A DNA stretch of 64,000 nucleotides from positions 1,674,001 through 1,738,000 of the forward strand of contig NZ_CP098480.1 of assembly GCF_023702715.1 (NCBI RefSeq). The letters are read 5' to 3'. Below the pieces are notes generated by a model, which made no database searches, was not told the origin of the DNA, and saw only the letters and a list, made by a program, of their open reading frames with translations. The stretch comes from Acinetobacter sp. C32I (GTDB taxonomy: Bacteria > Pseudomonadota > Gammaproteobacteria > Pseudomonadales > Moraxellaceae). Position 1 is the stretch's first letter. Every line of letters begins with the position of its first letter. The position numbers and the translations under genes are program-made. Of this stretch, positions 46,188 to 55,994 are shown in pieces.

Positions 46188-47103
46188 CTATCAATTGTGT
46201 AAGCAAAGGCTCAACCATTTCCTTCGCTCTTAACTGCTGTAACCATGCAGGAGGAATATCCTCATACCCAAAAGCAAGTCCTGCCAATCCACCAGCCACA
46301 CATGCTGTTGTATCCGTATCACGCCCCAAAGAAATTGCTTTTTTTATCACAGCTTGGTAGCTTGACTCTTGTAAGGCTAAATAAGCTGATTTGAGGCAAT
46401 CCACAACATAACCACTTCCCGTTCCTTTCTCTAAATCATCAGGGCGGATAAAAAATTCTAATTGCTCCAATTCATCAGGTCGATTTCCACAATATTCTCT
46501 TAAGATAGTCACAGCATGTGACCACGCTGTATTAATTGTCATTCCTTTTAAAATATATCTCGCCCATAAACAATATAAAGCACAACATACTTTTGAGCGT
46601 AGATGCGCATGGGTAATATGAGATTGTAAATAGGCAGCTAAAATTAATGCCTCATCTGTCCCTTGATGCCACAACGCTAATGGTAGAACCCTCATCAATG
46701 CTCCATTGCCGTTAGCATGTTCATCATCAATGGCGACTTGCATAATTGGCGTGCCTTGTAAATATTGCCGAATGGCTGTGGCCGTCTGCACGCCTACATC
46801 AAATACATGATAATCAGGAGCCATATATCCAAACTGATACCAATTCGCGATGCGATTCATTAAATCAACAGGGTCTAACTTTTGACAATGAAGTAAAGAT
46901 GCCAATAAACACAAAGCTTGTGCACCATCATCTGACCATGTGCCAATTGGAATATCAGGATAGGTTCGACTAAAATCTTTAGGCGGAATCATATCAATAT
47001 CAACAATATGTGGTAGCTGTTCAGGTAGATTAAACTCATAAGGCACACCAACCGCATCACCGATTAATAAACCATAAATAGCACCACGAATCTTATTTTT
47101 CAT
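46180..47103 (-). CDS. ADP-ribosylglycohydrolase (DraG-like) family protein
   Basis: A 307-residue Mg-dependent ADP-ribosylhydrolase-fold protein, removing ADP-ribose from modified substrates in the DraG family. N-terminal GAIYGLLIGDAVGVPYEF, the metal-binding GTWSDDGAQALCLLASL (where the usual Thr is Gly-Ala-Gln), a middle HANGNGALMRVLPLALW and the C-terminal AISLGRDTDTTACVAGGLAGLAFGYEDIPPAW, which supplies the second metal site. It overlaps the hydrolase gene. No ADP-ribosyltransferase partner is nearby. Confidence 0.88.
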   Translation of the reverse strand: MKNKIRGAIYGLLIGDAVGVPYEFNLPEQLPHIVDIDMIPPKDFSRTYPDIPIGTWSDDGAQALCLLASLLHCQKLDPVDLMNRIANWYQFGYMAPDYHVFDVGVQTATAIRQYLQGTPIMQVAIDDEHANGNGALMRVLPLALWHQGTDEALILAAYLQSHITHAHLRSKVCCALYCLWARYILKGMTINTAWSHAVTILREYCGNRPDELEQLEFFIRPDDLEKGTGSGYVVDCLKSAYLALQESSYQAVIKKAISLGRDTDTTACVAGGLAGLAFGYEDIPPAWLQQLRAKEMVEPLLTQLIDD

Positions 47104-47133
47104 TTTCTCTCATTTTATTATTGTAAGAATAAA

Positions 47134-47165
47134 AGGTAAAAAGCCTAATGTCAGACTTTTTACCT
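47134..47165 (-). terminator. Possible terminator after dapF
   Basis: Ten-bp perfect arms AGGTAAAAAG / CTTTTTACCT around a 12-base loop, followed on the minus strand by TTTATTC. AT-rich, so only moderately strong. Confidence 0.45.
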
Positions 47166-47179
47166 ACAATCAGCCTAAT

Positions 47180-48034
47180 TTAGCCTTGAAAATATCTAAG
47201 ATCCAAACGGGCATCATAAACATGTGTGGTTGGACCGGTCATCCAAACTACATCTCCTTCACGCCAAGCGATATGTAACTTACCACCTGCAAGCTGAACT
47301 TCAACCTCATTGGCAAGTAGGCCACGGCGCATACCACTGACTGCTGCTGCACAAGCTCCTGTACCACAGGCCAAAGTCTCACCTACTCCACGCTCAAACA
47401 CACGTAAACGAATATGCTTTTCATCCAGAATTTGCATAAATCCAGCATTCACACGTGCAGGAAAACGCGCATGTGATTCCACTTGTGGACCAATACGCTC
47501 AACATCAGCAGTTAATACATCAGGAACAATCGTGACAGCATGCGGATTACCCATATTCACAACATCAATATTAATGCTCTGATTATCTGCAAGTTCCAGT
47601 GCGTATAAACCTTCAATATCTTCATGCTCTTGGGTCACAAACGGAATTTCTTCTGGAAGAAATTTCGGTGGTCCCATGTTGACACGCACCCAACCATTGG
47701 CACCCAACTCAGGCTCAACAATCCCTGCTTTGGTTTGCACACGGATTTTGGTTTTAGTTGTCAATTGACGCTCATGTACAAAGCGCGCAAAACAACGTAC
47801 CCCATTACCACACTGCTCGACTTCAGAACCATCGGCATTAAAGATTCGATATTTAAAATCGACATCTGGCAAATCAGGTGGTTCAACAATCAATAGTTGA
47901 TCAAAACCCACGCCAAAATGACGATCGGCTAAACGCTGAATCGTCACTGTATCTAAATAAGCACGCTGGGTCACAAGGTCAACGACCATAAAATCATTGC
48001 CCAACCCATGCATTTTGGTAAATTCTAAATACAT
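47180..48034 (-). CDS. dapF: Diaminopimelate epimerase
   Basis: DapF interconverts LL- and meso-diaminopimelate for lysine and peptidoglycan. The 284-residue protein has [12 protein letters not shown], the first catalytic Cys in [50 protein letters not shown] (second catalytic Cys in ACGTG) and the C-terminal [14 protein letters not shown]. It follows lysA by six bases; together with lptM they form the lptM-lysA-dapF unit common in proteobacteria. Confidence 0.97.
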   Translation of the reverse strand: MYLEFTKMHGLGNDFMVVDLVTQRAYLDTVTIQRLADRHFGVGFDQLLIVEPPDLPDVDFKYRIFNADGSEVEQCGNGVRCFARFVHERQLTTKTKIRVQTKAGIVEPELGANGWVRVNMGPPKFLPEEIPFVTQEHEDIEGLYALELADNQSINIDVVNMGNPHAVTIVPDVLTADVERIGPQVESHARFPARVNAGFMQILDEKHIRLRVFERGVGETLACGTGACAAAVSGMRRGLLANEVEVQLAGGKLHIAWREGDVVWMTGPTTHVYDARLDLRYFQG

Positions 48035-48040
48035 CTTAAT

Positions 48041-49291
48041 TTACTCCTCAGGCAACAAATGCTCTTTTTCCCAGAGTGATTCTATGGTTTCACGCTCACG
48101 AATTAAATAGGCTTGATCACCACTGACCATAACTTCGGCAGCACGACCACGGCTATTATAGTTAGAGCTCATTACAAAACCATAAGCACCTGCACCCAAT
48201 ACCGCCAACACATCATTTTCCTGAAGGGCTAAATCGCGCTCTTTCCCCAAGAAATCGCCAGTTTCACAGATGGCACCGACCAAGTCCCAAGTTTTCACTT
48301 CAACACCAGGATTTGGATTGACCGACTGAATATCCATCCATGCTTCATATAGAGCAGGACGAATAAGGTCATTCATCGCGGCATCAATAATGGCAAAGTT
48401 GCGATGATTGGTTGGTTTGAGTAAATCTACCTTGGTGACTAATGCACCTGCATTGGCAGAAATACTACGCCCTGGTTCCATATATACTTTGAGTCCCAAC
48501 TTTTCTAAAGCTGGACGCATCGAATTGGCATATTCTTCAACGCTTGGCGGGGTTTCATCTTTATAACGCACACCCAAACCACCACCGATATCAATATGTT
48601 TGAGGTTGATGCCCAAGCTTTTCAACTGCTCAATCATGACAATGACACGATCAAGTGCATCGACAAAAGGTTTAGTTTCAGTCAATTGTGAACCGATATG
48701 ACAATCAATCCCGACAATCTCAAGATTCGGTAACGATGCTGCATATTGATAAGTTTCATCAACCGTATCACTTGGAATACCAAACTTGTTTTCTTTCAAA
48801 CCCGTAGAGATATAAGGATGGGTTTTGGCATCTACATCTGGATTTACACGTAACGAAATCGGTGCTTTTTTCCCAAGTTTTGCTGCGACTTTTTGAATGC
48901 GATCTAGCTCGGCATGTGATTCAACATTAAAACAAGCAATCCCAACATTTAAGGCTTTTTCGATATCGGCTTCAGATTTACCTAAACCAGAAAATACGAT
49001 TTTCGAAGGTTCACCGCCTGCTGCAAGTACACGAGCCAGTTCCCCACCGGTTACGATATCAAAACCTGCACCCACCTTTGCCAATACACTCAGAACAGCC
49101 AAATTTGAGTTTGACTTCACCGCAAAACAGATTTGATGATCAATAAAATCAAAAGCACGGTGCATATCCAAATAATGCTTTTCAAAAGTTGCTTTTGAAT
49201 AAACATATAAAGGCGTGCCATATTGCTGTGCGAGCAGATCCAGTGAACATTGCTCAGCGTGCAATACTCCATTAATGCGAGTGAAACTCAT
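48041..49291 (-). CDS. lysA: Diaminopimelate decarboxylase
   Basis: LysA decarboxylates meso-diaminopimelate to L-lysine, the last step of lysine synthesis. The 416-residue PLP enzyme (fold type III) shows the Schiff-base Lys in HQICFAVKSNSNLAVLSVL, GFDIVTGGELARVLAAG, IGIDCHIGSQLTE, DIGGGLGVRYKDETPP, MEPGRSISANAG and the C-terminal CETGDFLGKERDL and GAYGFVMSSNYNSRGRAAEVMV. Middle gene of lptM-lysA-dapF. Confidence 0.97.
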   Translation of the reverse strand: MSFTRINGVLHAEQCSLDLLAQQYGTPLYVYSKATFEKHYLDMHRAFDFIDHQICFAVKSNSNLAVLSVLAKVGAGFDIVTGGELARVLAAGGEPSKIVFSGLGKSEADIEKALNVGIACFNVESHAELDRIQKVAAKLGKKAPISLRVNPDVDAKTHPYISTGLKENKFGIPSDTVDETYQYAASLPNLEIVGIDCHIGSQLTETKPFVDALDRVIVMIEQLKSLGINLKHIDIGGGLGVRYKDETPPSVEEYANSMRPALEKLGLKVYMEPGRSISANAGALVTKVDLLKPTNHRNFAIIDAAMNDLIRPALYEAWMDIQSVNPNPGVEVKTWDLVGAICETGDFLGKERDLALQENDVLAVLGAGAYGFVMSSNYNSRGRAAEVMVSGDQAYLIRERETIESLWEKEHLLPEE

Positions 49292-49313
49292 GAAGATGTC
49301 CTTATTTACAAAC

Positions 49314-49553
49314 TTAAGGTGAGATGGTTTGTGATTGAGTCGTTGACGATGTTGCTTGGCGTTCTACCTCTGCTTGATCTGCTTTTGCGTCAGATGAAGC
49401 CTTAGCCTGAGCTGCTTCATTTTTATAAAGCAGATATTTTGCGCGCTTATCCTGATTTTGATCAGACGGTAATTGCAATGCACCTGACTGACCACATGCA
49501 GTTAAAATAACGCTGCTCAGCAACACACTGATAGAACAAATGACTTTAAGCAT
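49314..49553 (-). CDS. lptM: LptM-type small lipoprotein (YifL-like)
   Basis: A 79-residue lipoprotein: signal peptide with lipobox LTAC (Cys20), then the LptM/YifL-like GQSGALQLPSDQN segment. In E. coli LptM helps mature the LptD/LptE LPS translocon in the outer membrane. The remainder is a Lys/Ala-rich tail (KNEAAQAKASSDAKADQ), longer than in E. coli. It lies directly upstream of lysA, its usual neighbour, with 22 bases between. Confidence 0.85.
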   Translation of the reverse strand: MLKVICSISVLLSSVILTACGQSGALQLPSDQNQDKRAKYLLYKNEAAQAKASSDAKADQAEVERQATSSTTQSQTISP

Positions 49554-49648
49554 CTGTGCACCTAACTTTTACAATTCGGAGCAGTATAGCGTGATCATTA
49601 GATCGGCTAAAGTCTAAACTTGAATGAATCAAACAATAACCATAAAAA

Positions 49649-49672
49649 AACGCCGACTTTGAGGTCGGCGTT
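49649..49672 (-). terminator. Terminator of the CycA-type permease gene
   Basis: Stem AACGCCGAC / GTCGGCGTT, 6-base loop, with TTTTTTTATG following on the minus strand, 23 bases after the permease stop. Confidence 0.92.
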
Positions 49673-49694
49673 TGGTGTTAAATCGGCTAAAGAA

Positions 49695-51107
49695 TTACTT
49701 TTTCTTATAGAAGAAATAACCAATTGCCAAGATAACAAACCAGATCGGGCTGACTTTGAGTGATTCCAACGTGGTTTCATCCAAGGCAAGGAAGTAAATC
49801 GTTGCAAGGAAGAAAATAATCACCACCCAACAAGTAAACACACCGCCAGGTAATTTAAATGTTGATTGCGCATGTAGTTCAGGACGATTTTTGCGGTAGT
49901 TGATATAACTCCACATAATAATCATCCATACACAGATGAACAGAATCGTAGAGAGCGTTGTTGCTAAAGTAAATGCAGTCACTTCATCATTGGTGCCCGT
50001 TTGTAATTTATAAACAAACTGAACGAATGCGCCAATAAAGATACAGATTGATGAGAAAATCAAAGCTTTTGCAGGAACTGCAGACTTCGATAATTTACCA
50101 AACAACTTCGGTGCTTGCTCATCTGTTGATAAGCCAAATAACATACGGCTGGTTGAGAATACACCACTATTCATGGATGACATCACTGACGATAACACCA
50201 CCAAGTTCATGATAATTGCCGCAGAAGCAATACCAGCTTGTGAGAAGATGTTAACGAATGGGCTGACTTTAGGATTGATCTGATCCCACGGTGTTACACA
50301 CATCACCACGAACAATGCCAATACATAGAAAATAATGATACGGATTGGAATCGAGTTAATCGCTTTCGGTAAGTTGCGCTTCGGATCTTGTGTTTCAGCA
50401 GCCGTGGTCCCAACCAACTCTACCCCGACAAAGGCGAAAATCGCAATCTGGAAGCCTGCCAAGAAGCCATCAAGACCTTTCGGGAACATGCCACCATGTG
50501 TCCAAAGGTTGGAAACACTTGCAACCGTACCAGAAGCATTGGTAAATCCAGTAAAGATCATCCATAAACCAACAGCAATCAAGACAATAATCGCGGTGAT
50601 CTTCACCATCGCAAACCAGAACTCCATTTCACCGAATAGTTTTACGGTGACCAAGTTCAAGCCCAGTACAAACAGGATCGCCACCGTACTGATCAGTAAA
50701 CCACCTAATGGTGTAAATGACTCACCACCATTAAAGAATTCCAGATAGTAAATAATGGCCGATAAATCTGCGATACCAATGGTGACCCAACAGAGCCAGT
50801 AGGTCCAGCCGACAAAATAACCTGCCCACGGGCCGATTAAATCAGTCGATAAATCGATAAAAGATTTGTAGTTAAGATTGGATAGTAATAGCTCCCCTAA
50901 TGCACGCATTACGAAGAACACCATCAAACCAATGGTCATGTAAATAAATAGAATTGATGGTCCAGCTAAACTAATGGTTTTACCAGATCCCATGAACAAC
51001 CCTGTTCCAATGGCACCGCCAATCGCAATCAACTGTAGATGTCGATTAGATAGACTACGGTGAAGTCCGCTTTGTTCAGCAGCCTCACTCAGATTTTGAT
51101 TCGACAT
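49695..51107 (-). CDS. cycA: APC-family amino-acid permease, CycA-like (D-Ser/D-Ala/Gly)
   Basis: A 470-residue inner-membrane permease with 12 helices. It closely resembles E. coli CycA, the D-serine/D-alanine/glycine:H+ symporter, from LSNRHLQLIAIGGAIGTGLFMGSG through GPWAGYFVGWTYWLCWV, VKLFGEMEFWFAMVKI, GLDGFLAGFQIAIFAFVGVELVGTTAAETQDP and SGVFSTSRMLFGLS. The match covers the whole length, so D-amino acid/glycine uptake is the best guess. It stands alone and ends at a strong terminator. Confidence 0.88.
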   Translation of the reverse strand: MSNQNLSEAAEQSGLHRSLSNRHLQLIAIGGAIGTGLFMGSGKTISLAGPSILFIYMTIGLMVFFVMRALGELLLSNLNYKSFIDLSTDLIGPWAGYFVGWTYWLCWVTIGIADLSAIIYYLEFFNGGESFTPLGGLLISTVAILFVLGLNLVTVKLFGEMEFWFAMVKITAIIVLIAVGLWMIFTGFTNASGTVASVSNLWTHGGMFPKGLDGFLAGFQIAIFAFVGVELVGTTAAETQDPKRNLPKAINSIPIRIIIFYVLALFVVMCVTPWDQINPKVSPFVNIFSQAGIASAAIIMNLVVLSSVMSSMNSGVFSTSRMLFGLSTDEQAPKLFGKLSKSAVPAKALIFSSICIFIGAFVQFVYKLQTGTNDEVTAFTLATTLSTILFICVWMIIMWSYINYRKNRPELHAQSTFKLPGGVFTCWVVIIFFLATIYFLALDETTLESLKVSPIWFVILAIGYFFYKKK

Positions 51108-51345
51108 TTTACAAAAACTCTCCAGTGTTTTAGTTCATTAGCTGAAACAACGCCTAACAACGATTCGTACCATTTTCAGTATCTTTTCTCGTTATTCATG
51201 AATTGGCTTGGTTTAGCTAAGCAATGTTTTACCTGTATTTTTTTCAAGTGAAATACAATCGAATTCGATCATACGCACAAGCCTAAAACAATACAATGAA
51301 CTTGTGAGGACAGCACAAATACAGAAGATCGTTGAACCCATAAAA

Positions 51346-51376
51346 AAGAAGTGAGGAATACTCCTCCTCACTTCTT
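51346..51376 (-). terminator. Terminator of the AGCS symporter gene
   Basis: Perfect 12-bp stem AAGAAGTGAGGA / TCCTCACTTCTT, 7-base loop, followed on the minus strand by TTTTATGG. The rest of the 294-base gap to cycA shows only its upstream region. Confidence 0.92.
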
Positions 51377-51401
51377 GATCCCGAAAATATTAATTTATAA
51401 T

Positions 51402-52916
51402 TCAATCATTAGATGATTGTTGCTGTTTCTTCTTCAAACGTTCTTCCCAGAATGTTGCATTACGAATACCCAATTTAATTGGATCAAATGTAAACTCCTT
51501 AACACCCGCCTTTTGCTGCTCTTCATAATCTCGAAGGGCTTTAATGGTCGGTTTCCATACAAAATAAGTCACGATAATACCGATGATATTAATCCATGCC
51601 ATCAGGCCGACCCCAATATCACCGATCCCCCAAATATAACCTGTTGCGCTGAGTACGCCATACGCCACAGAAATCATAATGAAGCATTTGGTGATAAATA
51701 AAAGAGATGGCGTTTTGGTGATATAGCTCAGATAAGTGATGTTTGTTTCAGCAATATAGTAATAGGCCACAATCGTAGTAAAGGCAAAGAAGAATACTGC
51801 CAAAGCGACAAATATCTGACCAAAACCACCAAACACGGTGCTAACTGCCATTTGCGTAAATGCAGGTGAGCCAATTTCAGTTGTTGGTGCAACATTCTGC
51901 ACGATAAACTGCCCAGCTTCCAAGGTACCCTGTACGTTATACATGCCGGTAATCAAAATCATAAAGGCTGTTGCAGAACATACAAATAGCGTATCAACAT
52001 AAATGGAGAAGGCTTGCACAAAACCTTGTTGCGCTGGGTGTTGGACTTCTGCAGCTGCAGCAGCATGCGGTCCAGTACCTTGTCCTGCCTCATTGGAGTA
52101 AACACCACGTTTTACCCCCCAACCAATGGCAGCTCCAATTCCTGCCATTGGCGAAAATGCATCTTCAAAGATGAGTTTGATCACGCCAGGTAATTCTTGG
52201 ATATTCATCGCCACAATAATCACGGCCATCAAGATATAACCCAAGGCCATAAATGGAACAACCAGCTCTGCGAAACGGGCAATACGCTTAATTCCACCAA
52301 AAATAATGATTGCCAATAAAGAAACAATCACGATTAAGGCCAATAATTTATAAGTACCGACATTGCCAAATACGATGGCACCCTGACCTGTAATTTGGGT
52401 AAATGCATTACCTACCGCATTGGCTTGAATACCAGGCAGGAACAAACCACAAGAAACAATCGCAGCAATTGCAAAGAGAATTCCTAACCAACGCTGACCT
52501 AAACCACGATCAAAATAAAATGCAGGCCCACCACGATATTCACCTTGATATTCAACCTTGTAAATTTGACCAAGGGTAGATTCGACATATGCAGTACTTG
52601 CACCCAAAAATGCCACTAACCACATCCAAAACACAGCACCTGGACCACCGAACCCAATTGCTGCCGCCACCCCCGCAATATTACCCACCCCGACACGTCC
52701 AGATAAGGAGACTGACAGTGCTTGGAATGAGGAAATTCCTTGCGCGGAGGATGAACCATTAATTAACAGCTTTGCCATTTCCTTAATTTGGCGAACCTGC
52801 ACAAACCGAGTTAAAATAGAAAAAAATAAACCAGCACCAAGGCATAAATAGATCAGCGCTGGGCTCCAGATAATTCCATTTACCCAATTTACAATTTCTG
52901 CTGCACTCATAGACAT
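51402..52916 (-). CDS. Alanine/glycine:cation symporter (AGCS family)
   Basis: A 504-residue sodium (or proton)-coupled alanine/glycine symporter with about 11 helices. The N-terminal IWSPALIYLCLGAGLFFSILTRFVQVRQ and the family signature LSVSLSGRVGVGNIAGVAAAIGFGGPGAVFWMW are clear, as are GGPAFYFDRGLGQRW and GWGVKRGVYSNEAGQGTGPHAAAAA in the middle. The C-terminal tail is Gln/Lys-rich. ATG 52916 (or 52910) follows AAGG; the preceding TTG is not needed. Together with the CycA-type gene it suggests a strong capacity for small neutral amino acids. Confidence 0.9.
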   Translation of the reverse strand: MSMSAAEIVNWVNGIIWSPALIYLCLGAGLFFSILTRFVQVRQIKEMAKLLINGSSSAQGISSFQALSVSLSGRVGVGNIAGVAAAIGFGGPGAVFWMWLVAFLGASTAYVESTLGQIYKVEYQGEYRGGPAFYFDRGLGQRWLGILFAIAAIVSCGLFLPGIQANAVGNAFTQITGQGAIVFGNVGTYKLLALIVIVSLLAIIIFGGIKRIARFAELVVPFMALGYILMAVIIVAMNIQELPGVIKLIFEDAFSPMAGIGAAIGWGVKRGVYSNEAGQGTGPHAAAAAEVQHPAQQGFVQAFSIYVDTLFVCSATAFMILITGMYNVQGTLEAGQFIVQNVAPTTEIGSPAFTQMAVSTVFGGFGQIFVALAVFFFAFTTIVAYYYIAETNITYLSYITKTPSLLFITKCFIMISVAYGVLSATGYIWGIGDIGVGLMAWINIIGIIVTYFVWKPTIKALRDYEEQQKAGVKEFTFDPIKLGIRNATFWEERLKKKQQQSSND

Positions 52917-53268
52917 CAACCTTTATTATATATTTTGAAAAAATAGCCACTGCTAAATTTCCATTCGTCTGAGCATGAGCAATATCTATGCCATTCGATC
53001 AAATTCTCATGACAATAAATAAGCGAACACACCAACACCATCCATGGAAAAAGTGAATTGAACAAAAAAAGCGATTGCTAAAAACACACTGTCTATAACT
53101 TGTAAAAGTTGTATATCATGTTATTTTTCTGAGCAGTTCCCTTTAACCAATCTACGACGAAATCATGCCGTCTCGTTTTGTTATTCCTTAAAGAACGATC
53201 AGCATTGTTAGAAATTTTCGTCCTGATTCTTTTTTATCTAATTTTAAGAAACTTTTCAATTTTATCTT
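52917..53268. other. Divergent intergenic region AGCS / radA
   Basis: About 352 AT-rich bases, with the divergent promoters. A short dyad around 53096-53110 (AACTT...AAGTT) is weak. No gene seen. Confidence 0.45.
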
Positions 53269-54657
53269 ATGGCAAAAATTAAAACCGTTTACCGATGTGA
53301 ACAATGTGGTGCAGATCATCCTAAATGGACAGGTCAATGTACCGAATGTGGCGAATGGAACAGCCTGCTTGAGGTTCGAATTGAGCCAGCAGTAACTCAT
53401 CGCGGCCAAGCTAAAATAGGCGGCTATGCGGGGCAAGCAGCCAGTATTACTACGCTCAATCAAGTCACCGTATCCAATGAAACCCGTGTTCCAACAGGAA
53501 TTAGCGAATTTGATCGCGTGCTCGGTGGCGGTCTAGTCATTGGTTCGGTGGTGCTGATCGGTGGTGATCCAGGGATTGGTAAATCCACCATCCTGTTGCA
53601 AACCGCCACCCATATGGCCAGTAAAAAAAGTACAGCCCTTTATGTCACAGGTGAAGAATCACTTTCGCAAGTGGCTTTACGTGCCCAGCGTTTGGATTTA
53701 CCAACGGACTCACTCAAGGTGATGGCGGAAACTTGTGTCGAACGTATTTGTGAAGTGTTGGCGCAAGAACGCCCTGTAGTAGCCATCCTCGACTCGATTC
53801 AAACCCTCTATACCGAAACATTACAATCTGCCCCTGGGGGTGTTTCACAGATCCGTGAATCCGCAGCTTTGCTAACCCGTTTCGCCAAGAATAGCGGTAC
53901 TGCTTTATTCATTGTCGGTCATGTGACCAAAGAAGGTTCACTTGCTGGTCCTCGTGTTTTAGAACATATGGTCGATTGTGTACTGTATTTTGAAGGTCAA
54001 TCAGATTCACGTTATCGCATGATTCGTGCGGTAAAGAACCGTTTTGGTGCAGTCAATGAACTCGGTGTGTTTGGCATGACCGATAAAGGTTTGCGTGAGG
54101 TTGCCAATCCATCGGCGATTTTTCTAAGTCGTTATGATGAAGCTATTCCGGGTTCTATCGTAATGATTAGCCGTGAAGGGACACGCCCCCTCTTGGTCGA
54201 AGTACAAGCACTGGTTGATGATGCGCATGGACAACCTCGTCGAGTTGCTCTCGGCTTGGAACAAAACCGTTTAAATATGCTACTGGCAGTGATGCACAGG
54301 CATGGTGGCGTACAAACCTCAGGACAAGATGTCTATGTCAATGTGGTCGGTGGTTTAAAAATTACCGAGACGGGCTCTGACTTAGCGGTACTACTGGCCT
54401 GTGCTTCCAGTTTAAGAGGCAAAGCCTTACCACAGCAATTGGCGGTCTTTGGTGAAGTCGGTCTTTCAGGTGAAATTCGTCCTGTACCAAATGGTCAGGA
54501 ACGCCTGAAAGAAGCAGCAAAACATGGCTTTAAGTATGTGATCTTGCCTCGAGGCAATGCACCACAGAAATCAATTGATGGCGTACAAATCATTGCAGTA
54601 GCACGTTTACATGAAGCCCTTACCGAGGCCATGCAGTTAAGTGATGAGTTGGGCTAA
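53269..54657 (+). CDS. radA: DNA repair protein RadA
   Basis: RadA (Sms) is a RecA-like branch-migration helicase acting in recombination and transformation. The 462-residue protein has the N-terminal C4 zinc finger (CEQCGADHPKWTGQCTECGEW), Walker A IGGDPGIGKSTILL, Walker B VVAILDSIQTLYT, the RadA-specific KNRFG motif in RAVKNRFGAVNELGVF, and a C-terminal Lon-like domain (about 280-462) with EVGLSGEIRPVPNGQERLKEA. Length and order match the family. Confidence 0.96.
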   Translation: MAKIKTVYRCEQCGADHPKWTGQCTECGEWNSLLEVRIEPAVTHRGQAKIGGYAGQAASITTLNQVTVSNETRVPTGISEFDRVLGGGLVIGSVVLIGGDPGIGKSTILLQTATHMASKKSTALYVTGEESLSQVALRAQRLDLPTDSLKVMAETCVERICEVLAQERPVVAILDSIQTLYTETLQSAPGGVSQIRESAALLTRFAKNSGTALFIVGHVTKEGSLAGPRVLEHMVDCVLYFEGQSDSRYRMIRAVKNRFGAVNELGVFGMTDKGLREVANPSAIFLSRYDEAIPGSIVMISREGTRPLLVEVQALVDDAHGQPRRVALGLEQNRLNMLLAVMHRHGGVQTSGQDVYVNVVGGLKITETGSDLAVLLACASSLRGKALPQQLAVFGEVGLSGEIRPVPNGQERLKEAAKHGFKYVILPRGNAPQKSIDGVQIIAVARLHEALTEAMQLSDELG

Positions 54658-54752
54658 TGGCTTGACATAAAAAAACATACTTTTGTTATTGAAATTGCAT
54701 CGAAATACATGCATAAATACATTTACAAATTGGATTTAAATAGGAATTTTCG

Positions 54753-55733
54753 ATGCAAGTACACCAGCGTGGCTTGATGGCAGCTCTTTTAATGGCAACT
54801 TTGGTTGCTGCACCGCTTGCGGAAGCAAAACGTGCAGGTGGCGGTAAAAGCCACGGCATGAGCAGATCTAGTTCATCTAGCCAATCTTACCAACCATCAC
54901 GCCAAGCAACTCCAGCACCTCAACAACAAACTGCACCACAGAAATCTGGTCCAGGTGTTGGTACGATGGTTGCTGCGGGTGTCGCAGGTGCTGCTGTTGG
55001 TGCTGTTGCAGCGAATGCATTGGCAGATGATAAGCAACAGAACCCAACTGCAACTGAGCAACAAGCAACTCCACAAGCGCAACAACAGGAAGAAAAAGGT
55101 GGCATCCCTAGCTGGCTTTGGGTACTTCTTGCTGCTGCGATCGCCTTCTTTGTTTTCCGCAAATTAGGCGCAAAAAAAAAATTAGCAGCCAATAACCCAT
55201 ACGCTCCAAACAATGGCGGTCAAAATAACTTTGGTCGTCAGACGCCACCTCAACCGACTGCTCGCCAAACAGGTGATAACACCAATATCTTTGGTCAGTC
55301 TGTCGGCGGTGGTACACCAGCGCAAGCACCATTTGGTGGCGCATCAATGAGCAGTGGCAATCAATTACCAGATGGCACTGAACCTGCTGCATTCTTGCGT
55401 ATTGCACGTCAACGCTTTAACCATATTCAGTCAGTGAACAGTGCAAGTAATGTCGAAGAAATTCGCCGTTACTTAACACCTGAGCTGTATAGCTCGATGT
55501 ACAGCGACATTATGTCGAACCAAGACCAAGACGTTGCTGAATTTAGCAATCTCAATGCAATGGTTGTGGAAAGTTCTACTGAAAATGGTCAATACATCGT
55601 GAGCGTACGTTTTACTGGTACGGTAAGTGAAGACTTAAATAGCTTGCCTCAACCATTTGCTGAAATCTGGCATTTTGTGAAGCCTGCTGGCTCACAACAA
55701 GATTGGGTTGTTGCAGGTATTCAACAAGCTTAA
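54753..55733 (+). CDS. Tim44-like domain membrane protein
   Basis: A 326-residue protein. An N-terminal signal-like segment (about 1-25, LMAALLMATLVAAPLAEA) precedes a Ser/Gln/Pro-rich stretch, a small Gly/Ala-rich hydrophobic patch (about 70-92, GTMVAAGVAGAAVGAVAANA), a Gln-rich linker, a transmembrane helix (about 120-137, WLWVLLAAAIAFFVF) and another disordered Asn/Gln/Gly region. The C-terminus (about 210-326, FLRIARQRFNHIQS ... IRRYLTPELYSSMYSDI) has the Tim44-like/lumazine-synthase-fold domain seen in many bacterial membrane proteins. Its bacterial function is unknown. A terminator follows. Confidence 0.82.
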   Translation: MQVHQRGLMAALLMATLVAAPLAEAKRAGGGKSHGMSRSSSSSQSYQPSRQATPAPQQQTAPQKSGPGVGTMVAAGVAGAAVGAVAANALADDKQQNPTATEQQATPQAQQQEEKGGIPSWLWVLLAAAIAFFVFRKLGAKKKLAANNPYAPNNGGQNNFGRQTPPQPTARQTGDNTNIFGQSVGGGTPAQAPFGGASMSSGNQLPDGTEPAAFLRIARQRFNHIQSVNSASNVEEIRRYLTPELYSSMYSDIMSNQDQDVAEFSNLNAMVVESSTENGQYIVSVRFTGTVSEDLNSLPQPFAEIWHFVKPAGSQQDWVVAGIQQA

Positions 55734-55750
55734 TTTAATCCTTTAATTCT

Positions 55751-55776
55751 AAAAGAGCTGTTTCGACAGCTCTTTT
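55751..55776 (+). terminator. Terminator of the Tim44-like gene
   Basis: Perfect 11-bp stem AAAAGAGCTGT / ACAGCTCTTTT with a TTCG tetraloop and trailing T-run. Confidence 0.95.
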
Positions 55777-55801
55777 TTATTGCCCGCCCTTTTGTCCATA
55801 T

Positions 55802-55833
55802 AAAAAAAGCCACTCTCTATATCGGAGAATGGC
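55802..55833 (-). terminator. Orphan minus-strand terminator
   Basis: On the minus strand GCCATTCTC / GAGAGTGGC (nine pairs, one G-T), loop CGATATA, then seven T. No annotated gene on that strand leads into it: the next minus-strand gene upstream (pit) has its own terminator over 500 bases away. Confidence 0.75.
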
Positions 55834-55943
55834 GGAGTGTAAATAGAACAACACGTTATGCTTATTATTACCGTGAAAACACAACCTAGCACGATCAGTC
55901 TATTGATACTAACGGATAAGGCTATGAGAAAACCATTCCTCTT

Positions 55944-55984
55944 TTGGGGAATAAAAGCAATTTTATTGCGATCATTTATCCCAA
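55944..55984. repeat. Hairpin next to the octamer array
   Basis: Outer arms TTGGGGAATAAA (55944-55955) and TTTATCCCAA (55975-55984) pair with a two-base bulge, and inner arms GCAAT (55957-55961) and ATTGC (55965-55969) pair around TTT. It ends ten bases before the array. Confidence 0.55.
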
Positions 55985-55994
55985 GCTAACACCG

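Noticed and set aside
45567..47103. A DarTG-type toxin-antitoxin or defence system around the ADP-ribosylglycohydrolase gene
   Set aside because: No ADP-ribosyltransferase or macrodomain gene is adjacent; the partner is an ordinary hydrolase.
53096..53110. LuxR-like dyad upstream of radA
   Set aside because: Only five base pairs per arm, AT-rich and likely to occur by chance.
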